Source: Vallitalea maricola (lineage in GTDB: Bacteria; Bacillota; Clostridia; Lachnospirales; Vallitaleaceae). Taken from it: a stretch of 64,000 nt of DNA. Below the pieces are notes generated by a model, which worked only from the letters and a program-made list of their open reading frames with translations, was not told the DNA's origin and made no database searches. The stretch spans positions 32,110-96,109 of the forward strand of contig NZ_BTPU01000028.1 of assembly GCF_036985595.1 (NCBI RefSeq), given 5' to 3'. The translations under genes were made by a program, and so were the position numbers. Positions within the stretch are counted from its first letter, which is position 1. Every line of letters begins with the position of its first letter. Shown one piece after another: positions 43,073-52,102 of the stretch.

Positions 43073-44020
43073 ATGCCAAATAACGTTGAGGATTATTATA
43101 AAACACTGGGTGTTACGAGAGATGCTAATGATAAAGAAATACAGAAGGCATATAGAAAGTTAGCTCACAAATATCATCCGGATTCAAATAAAACAAAAGA
43201 GGCAGAAGAGAAATTTAAAAAGATAAATGAAGCTTATAATGTGTTGAAGGATCCTGAAAAGAGAAAAGCCTATGATCAGTTCGGAAGTCAGTGGGAAAAT
43301 GGTGGAGGATATTATTCTGGTGATACAAGTTCTTGGACAGGTGACGAAGATATATTAAGGTCTGTATTCGACTCTATATTTAGAGCTAATAGCTTTGGTA
43401 AGAGTGGTGGAGGAGCTTTTAAAGGATTTAGTAATTTTGGTGGTTTTTCATCAGGTATGGGTGGATTTAGACAACAACAAGCTAGATCGGTTAAGGGTCA
43501 GGATGCTGAGGCTGAACTTGATATATCTATATCAGATAGTTATTATGGTTCAACCAAAAAGATTATTATAGGAGATGATATGGGAAATAGACATCAATTA
43601 GATGTCACAATTCCAAAGGGGATAATTGAAGGTCAGAAAATAAGATTAAAAGGACAAGGAAATAGTGGGTATAACGGTGGTCCTAATGGTGACTTATTGA
43701 TTAAGGTTCATATAGTTGATGATGCTGATTATAAGCTTAATGGTTATGATATATATAAAGACCTGAATATTGCTCCTTGGGAATCTGCTTTTGGAGCAGA
43801 GATAGAAGCAAGTACTATGGATAAAAAGTTCCAGATTAAGATACCTAAGGGTACTCAATCAGGAAAAAAATTCAGATTGAAGAACAAAGGGTTGAAAAGC
43901 AAAAAGAAGACTGGAGATTTTTATTTTGTAGCTAGGATAGTTGTACCTGAAGATTTGAGCAAGGAAGAAATTAAATTACTTAAAAAATGGAAGGAAATAT
44001 CTAGTGGTAAAATCAGATAA
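43073..44020 (+). CDS. DnaJ-like co-chaperone of CbpA type
   Basis: 315 residues from ATG 43073 (GGAGGT seven bases upstream). N-terminal J domain (DYYKTLGVTRDANDKEIQKAYRKLAHKYHPDSNKTKEAEEKFKKINEAYNVLKDPEKRKAYDQFG) with HPD at about residue 34, then a Gly/Phe-rich region (about 80-125), then C-terminal substrate-binding domains (DAEAELDISISDSYYGSTKKI...VTIPKGIIEGQKIRLKGQG...). The zinc-finger region of canonical DnaJ is absent, so it is a class II J protein. Repeat family B lies right at its stop codon. Confidence 0.92.
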   Translation: MPNNVEDYYKTLGVTRDANDKEIQKAYRKLAHKYHPDSNKTKEAEEKFKKINEAYNVLKDPEKRKAYDQFGSQWENGGGYYSGDTSSWTGDEDILRSVFDSIFRANSFGKSGGGAFKGFSNFGGFSSGMGGFRQQQARSVKGQDAEAELDISISDSYYGSTKKIIIGDDMGNRHQLDVTIPKGIIEGQKIRLKGQGNSGYNGGPNGDLLIKVHIVDDADYKLNGYDIYKDLNIAPWESAFGAEIEASTMDKKFQIKIPKGTQSGKKFRLKNKGLKSKKKTGDFYFVARIVVPEDLSKEEIKLLKKWKEISSGKIR

Positions 44021-44101
44021 GGGTCAGTGTAAAGTGTTATAATCACTTGCCTTACCCTGAGAAGCGGTCGGTCTGCGTGATTATAACACTTTACACTTCG
44101 G
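44021..44101. repeat. Palindromic intergenic element, family B copy 2
   Basis: Starts at the base after the dnaJ-like stop codon. GGGTCAG (44021-44027), left arm of 19 bases (44028-44046), 30-base core (44047-44076) identical to copy 1, right arm of 19 bases (44077-44095), CTTCGG (44096-44101). The arms are perfect reverse complements but two bases shorter than in copy 1, each change matched on the other side. It sits between dnaJ and clpB in an apparent operon. Confidence 0.92.
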
Positions 44102-44146
44102 CCGTTTTATCAAATTATTAAATTATTATGTTAAGAGGTGATAAAT

Positions 44147-46747
44147 ATGGATTTGAATAAATTCACTCAGAAGAGTTTGGAAGCGATCAAGAATGCTGAA
44201 ACAATTGCGGTTGGTAATGGAAATATTGAAATTGCACCTGAGCATTTGCTGTTATCGTTATTGAAACAAGAAAATGGTTTGATACCTAGGATATTAGATA
44301 AGATGGGTAAAGATATTAATGGTATGACTATAGAGCTTGATGATTATGTCAATAAGATGCCTAAAGTATCTGGTCCGGGGAGAGAAGCAGGTAAAATATA
44401 TATTAGCACATCAACTGATAAGATTTTTGTTGCCGCATTAAAAGAAGCTGAGAAGCTTGGAGATCAATTTGTATCTGTTGAACATTTATTTGTATCTTTT
44501 TTTGTGCTTAGCAAAAAGGATTATGTGGTAACTTTGCTTAATAAGTATGATATAACCAAGAATGAGGTATTAAATGTACTTAAGGCAATAAGAGGTAATC
44601 AGAGAGTGGTATCTGATAATCCAGAGAATACTTATGAGGCATTAACCAGATATGGACATGATCTAGTTGAAGAAGCAAGACAAAACAAGTTGGACCCTGT
44701 AATAGGTAGAGATAGTGAGATTCGTCATGCCATAAGGATTCTATCTAGGAAGACAAAGAATAACCCTGTTTTAATAGGGGAGCCTGGTGTTGGGAAAACA
44801 GCAATTGCCGAAGGATTAGCTCATAGGATTGTAAAAGGAGATGTGCCTGAAGGAATCAAAGATAAAAAGATTATATCACTAGATTTAGGAGCGTTAGTAG
44901 CAGGGGCTAAATATAGAGGTGAGTTTGAAGAAAGATTCAAGGCAGTTTTAAAGGAAGTAAAAGATAGTGATGGTAAAGTAATATTATTTATTGATGAACT
45001 TCATACAATTGTTGGTGCTGGTAAGACAGAAGGAGCAATGGATGCTGGAAATATGTTGAAACCAATGTTGGCTAGAGGTGAATTGCATTGTATAGGTGCT
45101 ACCACATTGGATGAATATAGAAAGTATATAGAAAAAGATTCTGCTCTAGAGAGAAGATTCCAGCCAGTTATGGTAGATGAACCTACTGTTGAAGATACTA
45201 TATCTATCTTGAGAGGATTAAGTGAAAGGTATGAAGTGTTTCATGGTGTGAAAATACAAGATACTGCTTTGGTATCTGCTGCTGTGTTATCTAATAGATA
45301 TATAACAGACCGTTTTCTTCCTGATAAAGCTATTGACTTAGTTGATGAAGCGTGTGCTACGATAAGAACAGAAATGGATTCAATGCCAACAGAACTTGAT
45401 GAAGTATCTAGAAAAATAATACAACTGGAAATAGAAGAAGCCGCATTGATTAAAGAAAAAGACGACATGAGTAAAAGTAGATTGTCAAGGATACAAAAAG
45501 AATTGGCAGAACATAAAGACATATACAATACTATGAAAGTCCAGTGGGAAAATGAGAAACAGAATATTGAGAAAGTGCAAAACCTAAAAGAAGAGTTAGA
45601 AAAAGTAGGAAGAGAAATTGAAAAAGCTGAGAGAGAATATGATCTTAATAAAGCAGCAATGTTGAAATATGGACGTTTGCCAGAACTGAAAGCCAAATTA
45701 GAGGAAGAACAACGAAATATAGAAACTAATAAAAATGATAATTCTCTGTTAAGACAAAAAGTTACAGAAGAAGAAATAGCTCAGATAATATCTCGATGGA
45801 CAGGTATACCACTTAGTAAATTGGTTTCAGGTGAAAGAGAAAAATTGTTGAAGCTTAGTGATATTCTTCATAGAAGAGTTATTGGGCAGGATGAAGCCAT
45901 ACAAAGAGTTACAGATGCTATTATCAGGTCGAGAGCTGGGATAAAAGACCCTAAGAGACCAATAGGTTCTTTTATATTCCTTGGACCAACTGGTGTAGGA
46001 AAAACGGAGCTGGCAAAAGCTGTAGCTGAGGTACTATTTGATACTGAAGATAACATTGTTAGAATAGATATGAGTGAGTATATGGAGAAATTCTCAGTAT
46101 CAAGACTTATTGGAGCACCACCAGGTTATGTAGGTTATGAAGAAGGTGGACAGTTGACGGAAGCTGTTCGTAGGAAACCTTATTCTGTAGTACTATTAGA
46201 TGAGATCGAGAAGGCTCATCCAGATGTATTCAACATTCTTCTTCAAATACTTGATGATGGACGAATTACTGATTCACAAGGCAGGACAGTAGATTTTAAG
46301 AATACAATTATCATCATGACTTCCAATATAGGTTCAGAGTATTTATTGGAAGGTATTAATTCTATAGGTGAGATAAGCGAACAAGCAAGAAATAATGTTA
46401 CTAGTTCACTCAATAAATATTTTAGACCTGAATTTTTGAATAGAGTCGATGAAATAGTATTATACAAACCCCTTACCAAAGAAGACTTGATAGCTATAGC
46501 CTCTCTGTTGATTGATGAGATTGGAAAAAGACTTGCTGATAGAAGACTTGAAATTGAGATAACAGATAAAGCTAAGCGACATATTGTTGAAGAAGGTTAT
46601 GATCCTATATATGGAGCTAGACCATTAAAAAGATACTTGCAAAGGAATGTGGAAACAATGATTGGTAGAGCAATTATATCAGGAAATGTTTCCGAAGGCA
46701 GTAATATAGTCATTGATTACATTGATGGAAAACTACAGATTATATAA
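44147..46747 (+). CDS. clpB: ClpB disaggregase
   Basis: AAA+ chaperone that rescues aggregated protein with DnaK/DnaJ. 866 residues from ATG 44147 (AGAGGTG at 44133-44139); the GTG at 44138 overlaps the ribosome site. Clp N-terminal repeats (1-150), NBD1 with Walker A GEPGVGKTA and DELHTIVGAGKTEGAMDAGNMLKP, coiled-coil M domain (about 405-520; LIKEKDDMSKSRLSRIQKE...), NBD2 with GPTGVGKTE and the C-terminal AAA lid. The M domain separates ClpB from ClpC. No ClpP-binding loop is apparent. Confidence 0.97.
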   Translation: MDLNKFTQKSLEAIKNAETIAVGNGNIEIAPEHLLLSLLKQENGLIPRILDKMGKDINGMTIELDDYVNKMPKVSGPGREAGKIYISTSTDKIFVAALKEAEKLGDQFVSVEHLFVSFFVLSKKDYVVTLLNKYDITKNEVLNVLKAIRGNQRVVSDNPENTYEALTRYGHDLVEEARQNKLDPVIGRDSEIRHAIRILSRKTKNNPVLIGEPGVGKTAIAEGLAHRIVKGDVPEGIKDKKIISLDLGALVAGAKYRGEFEERFKAVLKEVKDSDGKVILFIDELHTIVGAGKTEGAMDAGNMLKPMLARGELHCIGATTLDEYRKYIEKDSALERRFQPVMVDEPTVEDTISILRGLSERYEVFHGVKIQDTALVSAAVLSNRYITDRFLPDKAIDLVDEACATIRTEMDSMPTELDEVSRKIIQLEIEEAALIKEKDDMSKSRLSRIQKELAEHKDIYNTMKVQWENEKQNIEKVQNLKEELEKVGREIEKAEREYDLNKAAMLKYGRLPELKAKLEEEQRNIETNKNDNSLLRQKVTEEEIAQIISRWTGIPLSKLVSGEREKLLKLSDILHRRVIGQDEAIQRVTDAIIRSRAGIKDPKRPIGSFIFLGPTGVGKTELAKAVAEVLFDTEDNIVRIDMSEYMEKFSVSRLIGAPPGYVGYEEGGQLTEAVRRKPYSVVLLDEIEKAHPDVFNILLQILDDGRITDSQGRTVDFKNTIIIMTSNIGSEYLLEGINSIGEISEQARNNVTSSLNKYFRPEFLNRVDEIVLYKPLTKEDLIAIASLLIDEIGKRLADRRLEIEITDKAKRHIVEEGYDPIYGARPLKRYLQRNVETMIGRAIISGNVSEGSNIVIDYIDGKLQII

Positions 46748-46754
46748 TAGGATT

Positions 46755-46777
46755 GGCACTCGTAAGAGTGCTTTTTC
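46755..46777 (+). terminator. Terminator of clpB
   Basis: GCACTC-GTAA-GAGTGC followed by five T. Confidence 0.9.
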
Positions 46778-46846
46778 TATGTGATAGAAAATCTTCTTAA
46801 CTGACAAATACTTCTTAGAAATATAGAAATAAATTCCAAGTTTATC

Positions 46847-46901
46847 TTGACATATATATGTAGTTGTACTATACTTTAATCGAAATTGATAGTCATTATC
46901 A
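46847..46901 (+). promoter_or_regulatory. Promoter and Fur box of the ferric iron ABC operon
   Basis: TTGACA (46847-46852), 17 bases, TATACT (46870-46875). TGATAGTCATTATCA (46887-46901) differs by one base from the perfect Fur box before feoA and has the same placement just after the -10. Confidence 0.9.
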
Positions 46902-46925
46902 GATAAAACTAGGAGGGTAATTAAG

Positions 46926-48080
46926 GTGAAAAATAAAATTAATATTATTATGAGTTGCATTTTGATAATATCATTAATGCTTGTAGGGTGTTCAAAAGAC
47001 AATGAAGAAAATGTTGTCTCACAAAATCCAGAAGCAGGAAATGCACAGGAAGATGGAACTAAGGCAAAAGATGAAAGTAAAGAAACAGAGGACAGTAATA
47101 ATGAGAATGAAGATGATAAAGGTAAATACCATGGTAAAGAAGGGAAAATAACTGTATATTTATCTGGTCCAGAACAAATGTTAAACAGGATAGAAAGTGA
47201 ATTTGAGACTGTTAATGGTGATGTTTTGGATTTAGTAATATTAGGTTGTGGTCCTCTTAGACAAAAAGTATGGACTGAGAAACAGGCTGGACAAATTCAG
47301 GCAGATGTTGTATGGGGTTCTGATCCATTGTTATATTATGCTCTTCAAGATGAAGGGAATTTAGCACAATATAGTCCTAAGGAGTATGATAAGTTAAAAG
47401 AAGAATACAAAGTAGGGGATAATTACTACACAATAGTTAATGAAAGATATGCTGTTATAGCCTATAATAAAGATAATTTAACAGGTGATAAAATACCAAA
47501 ATCCTTTGAAGACCTTAAGAAGGAAGCATATTCTGGTAGCGTTGTAATGGCTAATGCTAATTATTCTTCAACTGCACTAGCAATTACTTCAGGTCTATAT
47601 CAAATGAGCGGTAATAATTGGGATTACATAAAAGCTTTGAAGGATAATAAACTATTCTTTGCAAAATCTAATGGTCAAGTTCCTTCAAAGATTCAAGAAG
47701 GAGAATTTGATACAGGAATAGCTCCCCATGATTCTGTCTTAAGATTGAAGAAAAAAGCAAAGAAAGAAGAGTATAAGACTCCAATAGAGATTAGCTGGCC
47801 ATCTGAAGGCGCTTTAAGAATTCAAAGACCAGTAGCAATTATTAAGGATGAATCAAGACCAAGTAAGAACCAAGAAATAGCTGAGAAATTTGTGGATTTC
47901 CTAGTATCTAAAAAAGTTCAAAACATTACTGTAGGAATGGGATTCGTAAGTGTAAGACAAGACGTTTCGTTACCACAAGGAATTCCTGCTGAGTTAGAAA
48001 CTAAGGAGATTGACTGGAGGTTCGCTTATGAAAACGAAAGTACACTTAGAGATGGAGTCAAAGAAATCATGGGCAACTAA
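46926..48080 (+). CDS. Iron ABC transporter substrate-binding lipoprotein
   Basis: 384 residues from GTG 46926, with AGGAGG at 46911-46916. Signal peptide and lipobox LMLVGCSKD (Cys22), an acidic linker, then a periplasmic-binding domain of the ferric/FbpA-AfuA type (ITVYLSGPEQMLNRIESEFETVNGDVLDLVILGCGPLRQKVWTEKQAGQIQADVVWGSDPLLYYALQDEG...RYAVIAYNKDNL). Iron specificity is inferred from fold type, the two-domain permease that follows and the Fur box. First gene of a three-gene operon. Confidence 0.88.
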   Translation: MKNKINIIMSCILIISLMLVGCSKDNEENVVSQNPEAGNAQEDGTKAKDESKETEDSNNENEDDKGKYHGKEGKITVYLSGPEQMLNRIESEFETVNGDVLDLVILGCGPLRQKVWTEKQAGQIQADVVWGSDPLLYYALQDEGNLAQYSPKEYDKLKEEYKVGDNYYTIVNERYAVIAYNKDNLTGDKIPKSFEDLKKEAYSGSVVMANANYSSTALAITSGLYQMSGNNWDYIKALKDNKLFFAKSNGQVPSKIQEGEFDTGIAPHDSVLRLKKKAKKEEYKTPIEISWPSEGALRIQRPVAIIKDESRPSKNQEIAEKFVDFLVSKKVQNITVGMGFVSVRQDVSLPQGIPAELETKEIDWRFAYENESTLRDGVKEIMGN

Positions 48081-49728
48081 TGGTATAAAAAAAAATACAT
48101 CACAGTTTTTAAAAGAAACTGTGATGTATGTAATTTTATGTATAATAATTTTTATTATCATAATATATCCGTTGCTGAATCTATTGATAAAGAGTTTTGA
48201 TATAAGTATTTTTATTTCTTTGTTGGGAGATAAATCAACATATATAAGTTTATTTAATACCTTGATTATAGGTATTGGCGTAACTTTTTTTTCTATACTA
48301 TTTGGTGGAAGTTTAGCTTGGTTGGTTGTAAGAACTGATTTTAGACATAAGAAATTTGTTAAGTTATTTGCTCTAATAGGTTTTATGATTCCTTCATATA
48401 TACTCAGTATTTCATGGATAGAGATTTTTTCAAAAAACGGATACTTGAGCAGATTGCTGAAATTCCTATTAGGCTATGATTATAATTTTTTCCCGTATTC
48501 CATTATATCTGTTATCTTTGTTCTATCAATCCATTTGTATCCTTTGGCTTTTATGTCTATTTCTAATGCTTTAGAAGCATATTCAATGGATTATGAAGAT
48601 GCTGCTTTTGTATGTGGAGCAGATAGAAGAAGGATAATGAGAACTATAACATTTCCTATGATAATCCCTAGTATCTTATCTATAGGAATTTTAATATTCA
48701 GTCGTTCAATGGCTAACTTTGGAGTTCCGGCTGCTCTATGTTTACCTATAGGAAAAGATGTAGTCACTACAAAAATATTCAGTTACTTATCTCATTTAGA
48801 GTTAGTAAATGCTACAGTATTATCTGTAATACTAATAATAATATCAGCTTGTATATATATCATTAACTCAAAGATTATAAGTAAAAGGAAATATGCAAGC
48901 AGTACCAATAAGAAATTCAGGAATCCTAAGCTTATAAAATTAGGAAAGCGTAGTAGAATAGTTAATTTCTTTGCAATAGCATTTTGTATTTGTGTAACAG
49001 GCATACCTTTAGTAAGTATTGTAATAACATCCTTTCTCAAACGATGGGGCTTGAAAATACAATTGAAGAATTTGACTATCAACAATTATATCACTTTGTT
49101 CACTAATCCTTATACTAATAAATCATTCATAAATAGTATGGTATATGGGATAGTGGGTGCAACAGCTGCGGTTATAATTGGCTGTCTTGTATTATATTTG
49201 TTCTATATCAATAAAAACAAATTAACCAGTTCATTCATGATTATTGTTACATGGCCAATAGCTTTTCCTAATATCGTATTGGCTGTAGCAGCTACGTTAA
49301 GCTTTATAAATAAGCCATTAAAATTATATGGAACAAAATGGATTATAATTATTACATATATTGCATTATTTATACCAATTGCAGTTAAAAATATGAGTGG
49401 AATAATTGAAAACATAGATAAGAGCTTGATAAAAGCCTCTAGAATGTCTGGGGCTAGTATACTTAGTACATTAAAAAATATAATAATACCATTGATAGCA
49501 CCTGGAATGACTTCAGCTTGGATATTATGTTTTTTGATTGCATTAAGAGAAATTCCAATCTCTCTATTATTATATAGTAGTGGAACTGAAACTTTGGGTG
49601 TCATGCTGTTTACATTACAATCCAATTCTTACGGACTTGAGATGACATCTACTCTAGCAGTAGTAATCATAATCATGAGTTTAATTGGAAATCTAATAAT
49701 TAAAAAGGTTAGGAGACAAATTAAATGA
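48028..49728 (+). CDS. Iron ABC transporter permease, two-domain FbpB type
   Basis: 566 residues from ATG 48028, with TGGAGG inside the end of the preceding gene; it therefore overlaps that gene by 53 bases. Two fused BPD_transp_1 permease domains, each with an EAA-type loop: DYEDAAFVCGADRRRIMRTITFPMIIPSI and SLIKASRMSGASILSTLKNIIIPLIAPGM. About 12 helices. The fused layout is typical of ferric iron transporters (FbpB, SfuB). Its TGA overlaps the ATPase ATG (ATGA). Confidence 0.92.
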   Translation: MKTKVHLEMESKKSWATNGIKKNTSQFLKETVMYVILCIIIFIIIIYPLLNLLIKSFDISIFISLLGDKSTYISLFNTLIIGIGVTFFSILFGGSLAWLVVRTDFRHKKFVKLFALIGFMIPSYILSISWIEIFSKNGYLSRLLKFLLGYDYNFFPYSIISVIFVLSIHLYPLAFMSISNALEAYSMDYEDAAFVCGADRRRIMRTITFPMIIPSILSIGILIFSRSMANFGVPAALCLPIGKDVVTTKIFSYLSHLELVNATVLSVILIIISACIYIINSKIISKRKYASSTNKKFRNPKLIKLGKRSRIVNFFAIAFCICVTGIPLVSIVITSFLKRWGLKIQLKNLTINNYITLFTNPYTNKSFINSMVYGIVGATAAVIIGCLVLYLFYINKNKLTSSFMIIVTWPIAFPNIVLAVAATLSFINKPLKLYGTKWIIIITYIALFIPIAVKNMSGIIENIDKSLIKASRMSGASILSTLKNIIIPLIAPGMTSAWILCFLIALREIPISLLLYSSGTETLGVMLFTLQSNSYGLEMTSTLAVVIIIMSLIGNLIIKKVRRQIK

Positions 49729-50753
49729 TAACTGCAAAACTTAATGATATCAGTAAGAAATATGGTGAGATCAATGCTCTGAAAGAGGTAAGTTTAGATA
49801 TTCACACAGGAGAATTATTAAGTATACTAGGTTCTAGTGGTTGCGGAAAGAGTACATTACTGTATTCTATCGCTGGACTAGAAAAACCTGACAGTGGGGA
49901 TATAAGTCTCAATGGTAGAACTATATTTTCTGTCTCTGAAAGAACATTTATACCACCTGAAAAAAGAAATATAGGTTTAGTTTTTCAGAATTATGCACTT
50001 TGGCCACATATGAATATCTATAAGAATGTGGCTTATCCTTTACAAATAAGGAAAGTAAAGAAATCTATTATAAAAAAAGAAGTATTAGAAAAGCTTGAAT
50101 TAGTTGGTCTGAGTGGAAAAGAAAAGAAATATCCTCATGAATTAAGTGGAGGAGAACAGCAAAGAGCTGCTGTGGCTAGAGGATTGGTTATGAAACCAGA
50201 TATATTATTACTGGATGAACCATTTTCAAACTTGGATGCAAAGTTAAGAGAAAAAATGCAAGATGAATTAAAAAGAATTCAGAAACTTACTAAACTCACT
50301 ATGGTTCATGTAACCCATGACCAAGAAGAAGCAATGAGAATCTCAGATAGGATTGCTATAATGAATAAAGGTAAACTACTTCAAATAGGTGAGCCTAGTG
50401 AAATATATGATAGACCAAAAAATGTTTTTGTTGCAGGATTTGTTGGTAAATCCAATTTGATTTCATATGATACAATAAAAAATTATCTACCAAAAAAAGT
50501 TCAAAATGATTTCGGGGAAAAATCACAAAGTAGAACTAAAACCATTCTGGTTAGACCTGAAGATATAACCCTTACAGATACAGAAAATAACACTATAAGT
50601 GGTGTTATCACTAATAAATTCAACAAAGGAAGCGTTTATATGTATAATATCAAAACGGGTTTTCATGATTTTGTTATTCAAACAGACAATAGATGTAACT
50701 ATGATATTAATTCCAATGTTAATATTATGATAAAGAAAGGATGGGTCATATAG
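49725..50753 (+). CDS. Iron ABC transporter ATP-binding protein
   Basis: 342 residues. Walker A GSSGCGKST, Q loop FQNYALWPHM, signature LSGGEQQRAAVARGL, Walker B ILLLDEPFSNLD, H loop VTHDQEEAM, then a C-terminal TOBE regulatory domain (about 240-342) as in FbpC/MalK-type ATPases. Four-base overlap with the permease gene. Only 6 bases separate its end from the converging CDF gene, and no terminator is visible there. Confidence 0.94.
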   Translation: MITAKLNDISKKYGEINALKEVSLDIHTGELLSILGSSGCGKSTLLYSIAGLEKPDSGDISLNGRTIFSVSERTFIPPEKRNIGLVFQNYALWPHMNIYKNVAYPLQIRKVKKSIIKKEVLEKLELVGLSGKEKKYPHELSGGEQQRAAVARGLVMKPDILLLDEPFSNLDAKLREKMQDELKRIQKLTKLTMVHVTHDQEEAMRISDRIAIMNKGKLLQIGEPSEIYDRPKNVFVAGFVGKSNLISYDTIKNYLPKKVQNDFGEKSQSRTKTILVRPEDITLTDTENNTISGVITNKFNKGSVYMYNIKTGFHDFVIQTDNRCNYDINSNVNIMIKKGWVI

Positions 50754-50759
50754 GGCATA

Positions 50760-51638
50760 TTATCTGTGATATTGAGCAGGATTCACGTGTACAACAACAT
50801 CTTCTATATGATCAAATTCCATGAGTAATTTTTTTATCTGTGCTGATATGGAGTGTCCTTCGTATACTGTCATATTAGCATCAACAGATATTTTTACAAT
50901 TAATATAAAATTAAGACCTATTGGTTTGGAGTTGATATTATCTACATGGTCAAGTCCTTCTATTGACATTATCTGTTTTTCCATTTCGTGTTTTACTTTT
51001 GAATCAATGTTAGTATCCATCAAAACGGAATATGATTGATTGAAAATAGACACTCCTGTATAAGCTATCCATAATGAAATCAATATACCTACAACTCCAT
51101 CAACAAAATAAATATTGTAATTACCAAGAATAACACTTAATAAGGTCAAAGATGATAAGAATATATCATTTCTGTGATCTTGGGCATTAGCTATAGCCAA
51201 TAGACTGTTATATTTTCTACCAATGTTGATGGAGTACATGAATAGAACTAATTTGATTACTATAGAAGCTAGAGCGATATATATCAGCCAAGGTGAATAT
51301 TCAAATTCTTGTTTGTTGATTAAAGAATCAATAGACATTTTAAAAATTGAAAATGAAACAAAGAACAATGAAAAACTAATTATCATTGAAAATATATATT
51401 CAGCTTTTCCATGACCATATGGGTGTTCATCATCTCCTGGTGTAGATGAGATTTTGTTACCTATAAATGTTATGGTAGATGCAAAAACATCTCCCGCGCT
51501 ATTAAGTCCGTCTGCAATCATAGCTTGACTCATAGATAAAAAACCAATTATGAGTTTGATTACCAACAGAAAAATATTACCAAGAATCCCAGATAAAGCA
51601 ACATTTTTAATTTTTTTATATTTATTTATATCATTCAC
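50760..51638 (-). CDS. Cation diffusion facilitator, probable Mn-type exporter
   Basis: 292 residues, six helices and a C-terminal cytoplasmic domain (KVKHEMEKQIMSIEGLDHVDNINSKPIGLNFILIVKISVD). The transport site reads N46-S-A-G-D50 in helix 2 and D-H-R-N-D in helix 5 (AQDHRNDIF), the Asn-Asp / Asp-Asp combination associated with manganese CDFs and not the His-Asp type of zinc exporters. HPYGHGKAE is the conserved loop. Start is GTG at 51638 with GGGG upstream. Iron is an alternative substrate given the neighbouring ferric importer. Confidence 0.86.
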   Translation of the reverse strand: MNDINKYKKIKNVALSGILGNIFLLVIKLIIGFLSMSQAMIADGLNSAGDVFASTITFIGNKISSTPGDDEHPYGHGKAEYIFSMIISFSLFFVSFSIFKMSIDSLINKQEFEYSPWLIYIALASIVIKLVLFMYSINIGRKYNSLLAIANAQDHRNDIFLSSLTLLSVILGNYNIYFVDGVVGILISLWIAYTGVSIFNQSYSVLMDTNIDSKVKHEMEKQIMSIEGLDHVDNINSKPIGLNFILIVKISVDANMTVYEGHSISAQIKKLLMEFDHIEDVVVHVNPAQYHR

Positions 51639-52102
51639 CCAAATTACCCCATTTTTAATAATTATTATATTTATATATAAGTTTATTTCCTTAGAATACC
51701 ATTATATATATTTTAAATCATTTGCGCAAGTGAAAATATATATATAATGAATAAGTCATATAATAATTATTATTAATAGATAAAAGTAATATATGAAGTG
51801 GTTGAATATAAGGTAAGAATATTATAAAATCATTCCTTTTAAACAATTCTTAAGTTATTGAATTATTAAATAAAAATGCTAGTCGTAAAAAAATTTATTA
51901 CCATATATAATTAAAAAATTACTAAATTGACTATTGGATAAAACAATATTGTGTTATAATCTATATAGTCCATTTTAACTATTCAAATTATTTGAGTTTA
52001 TGCAATAATAGATATTATGGATATAAATAGATATAAATAAACTAAAGTTGATACAATTTATAAGCTAAGGGTGTATACTTCAAAGTAGAGGTGACATAAT
52101 AA
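51639..52102. other. Divergent AT-rich control region
   Basis: 464 bases between the CDF gene (minus) and the HD-GYP gene (plus). A TATAAT at 51955-51960 with TTGGAT-like upstream bases is the best promoter for the HD-GYP gene. No riboswitch that I recognise and no coding frame. Confidence 0.45.

Noticed and set aside
44021..44101. Family B elements as intrinsic terminators
   Set aside because: The hairpins are long but no T run follows either copy, and the copy at 44021 lies inside an apparent operon.
46755..46777. GCACTC...GAGTGC after clpB as a CIRCE operator
   Set aside because: The spacer is 4 bases and not 9, it lies after the gene and is followed by a T run, so it is a terminator.
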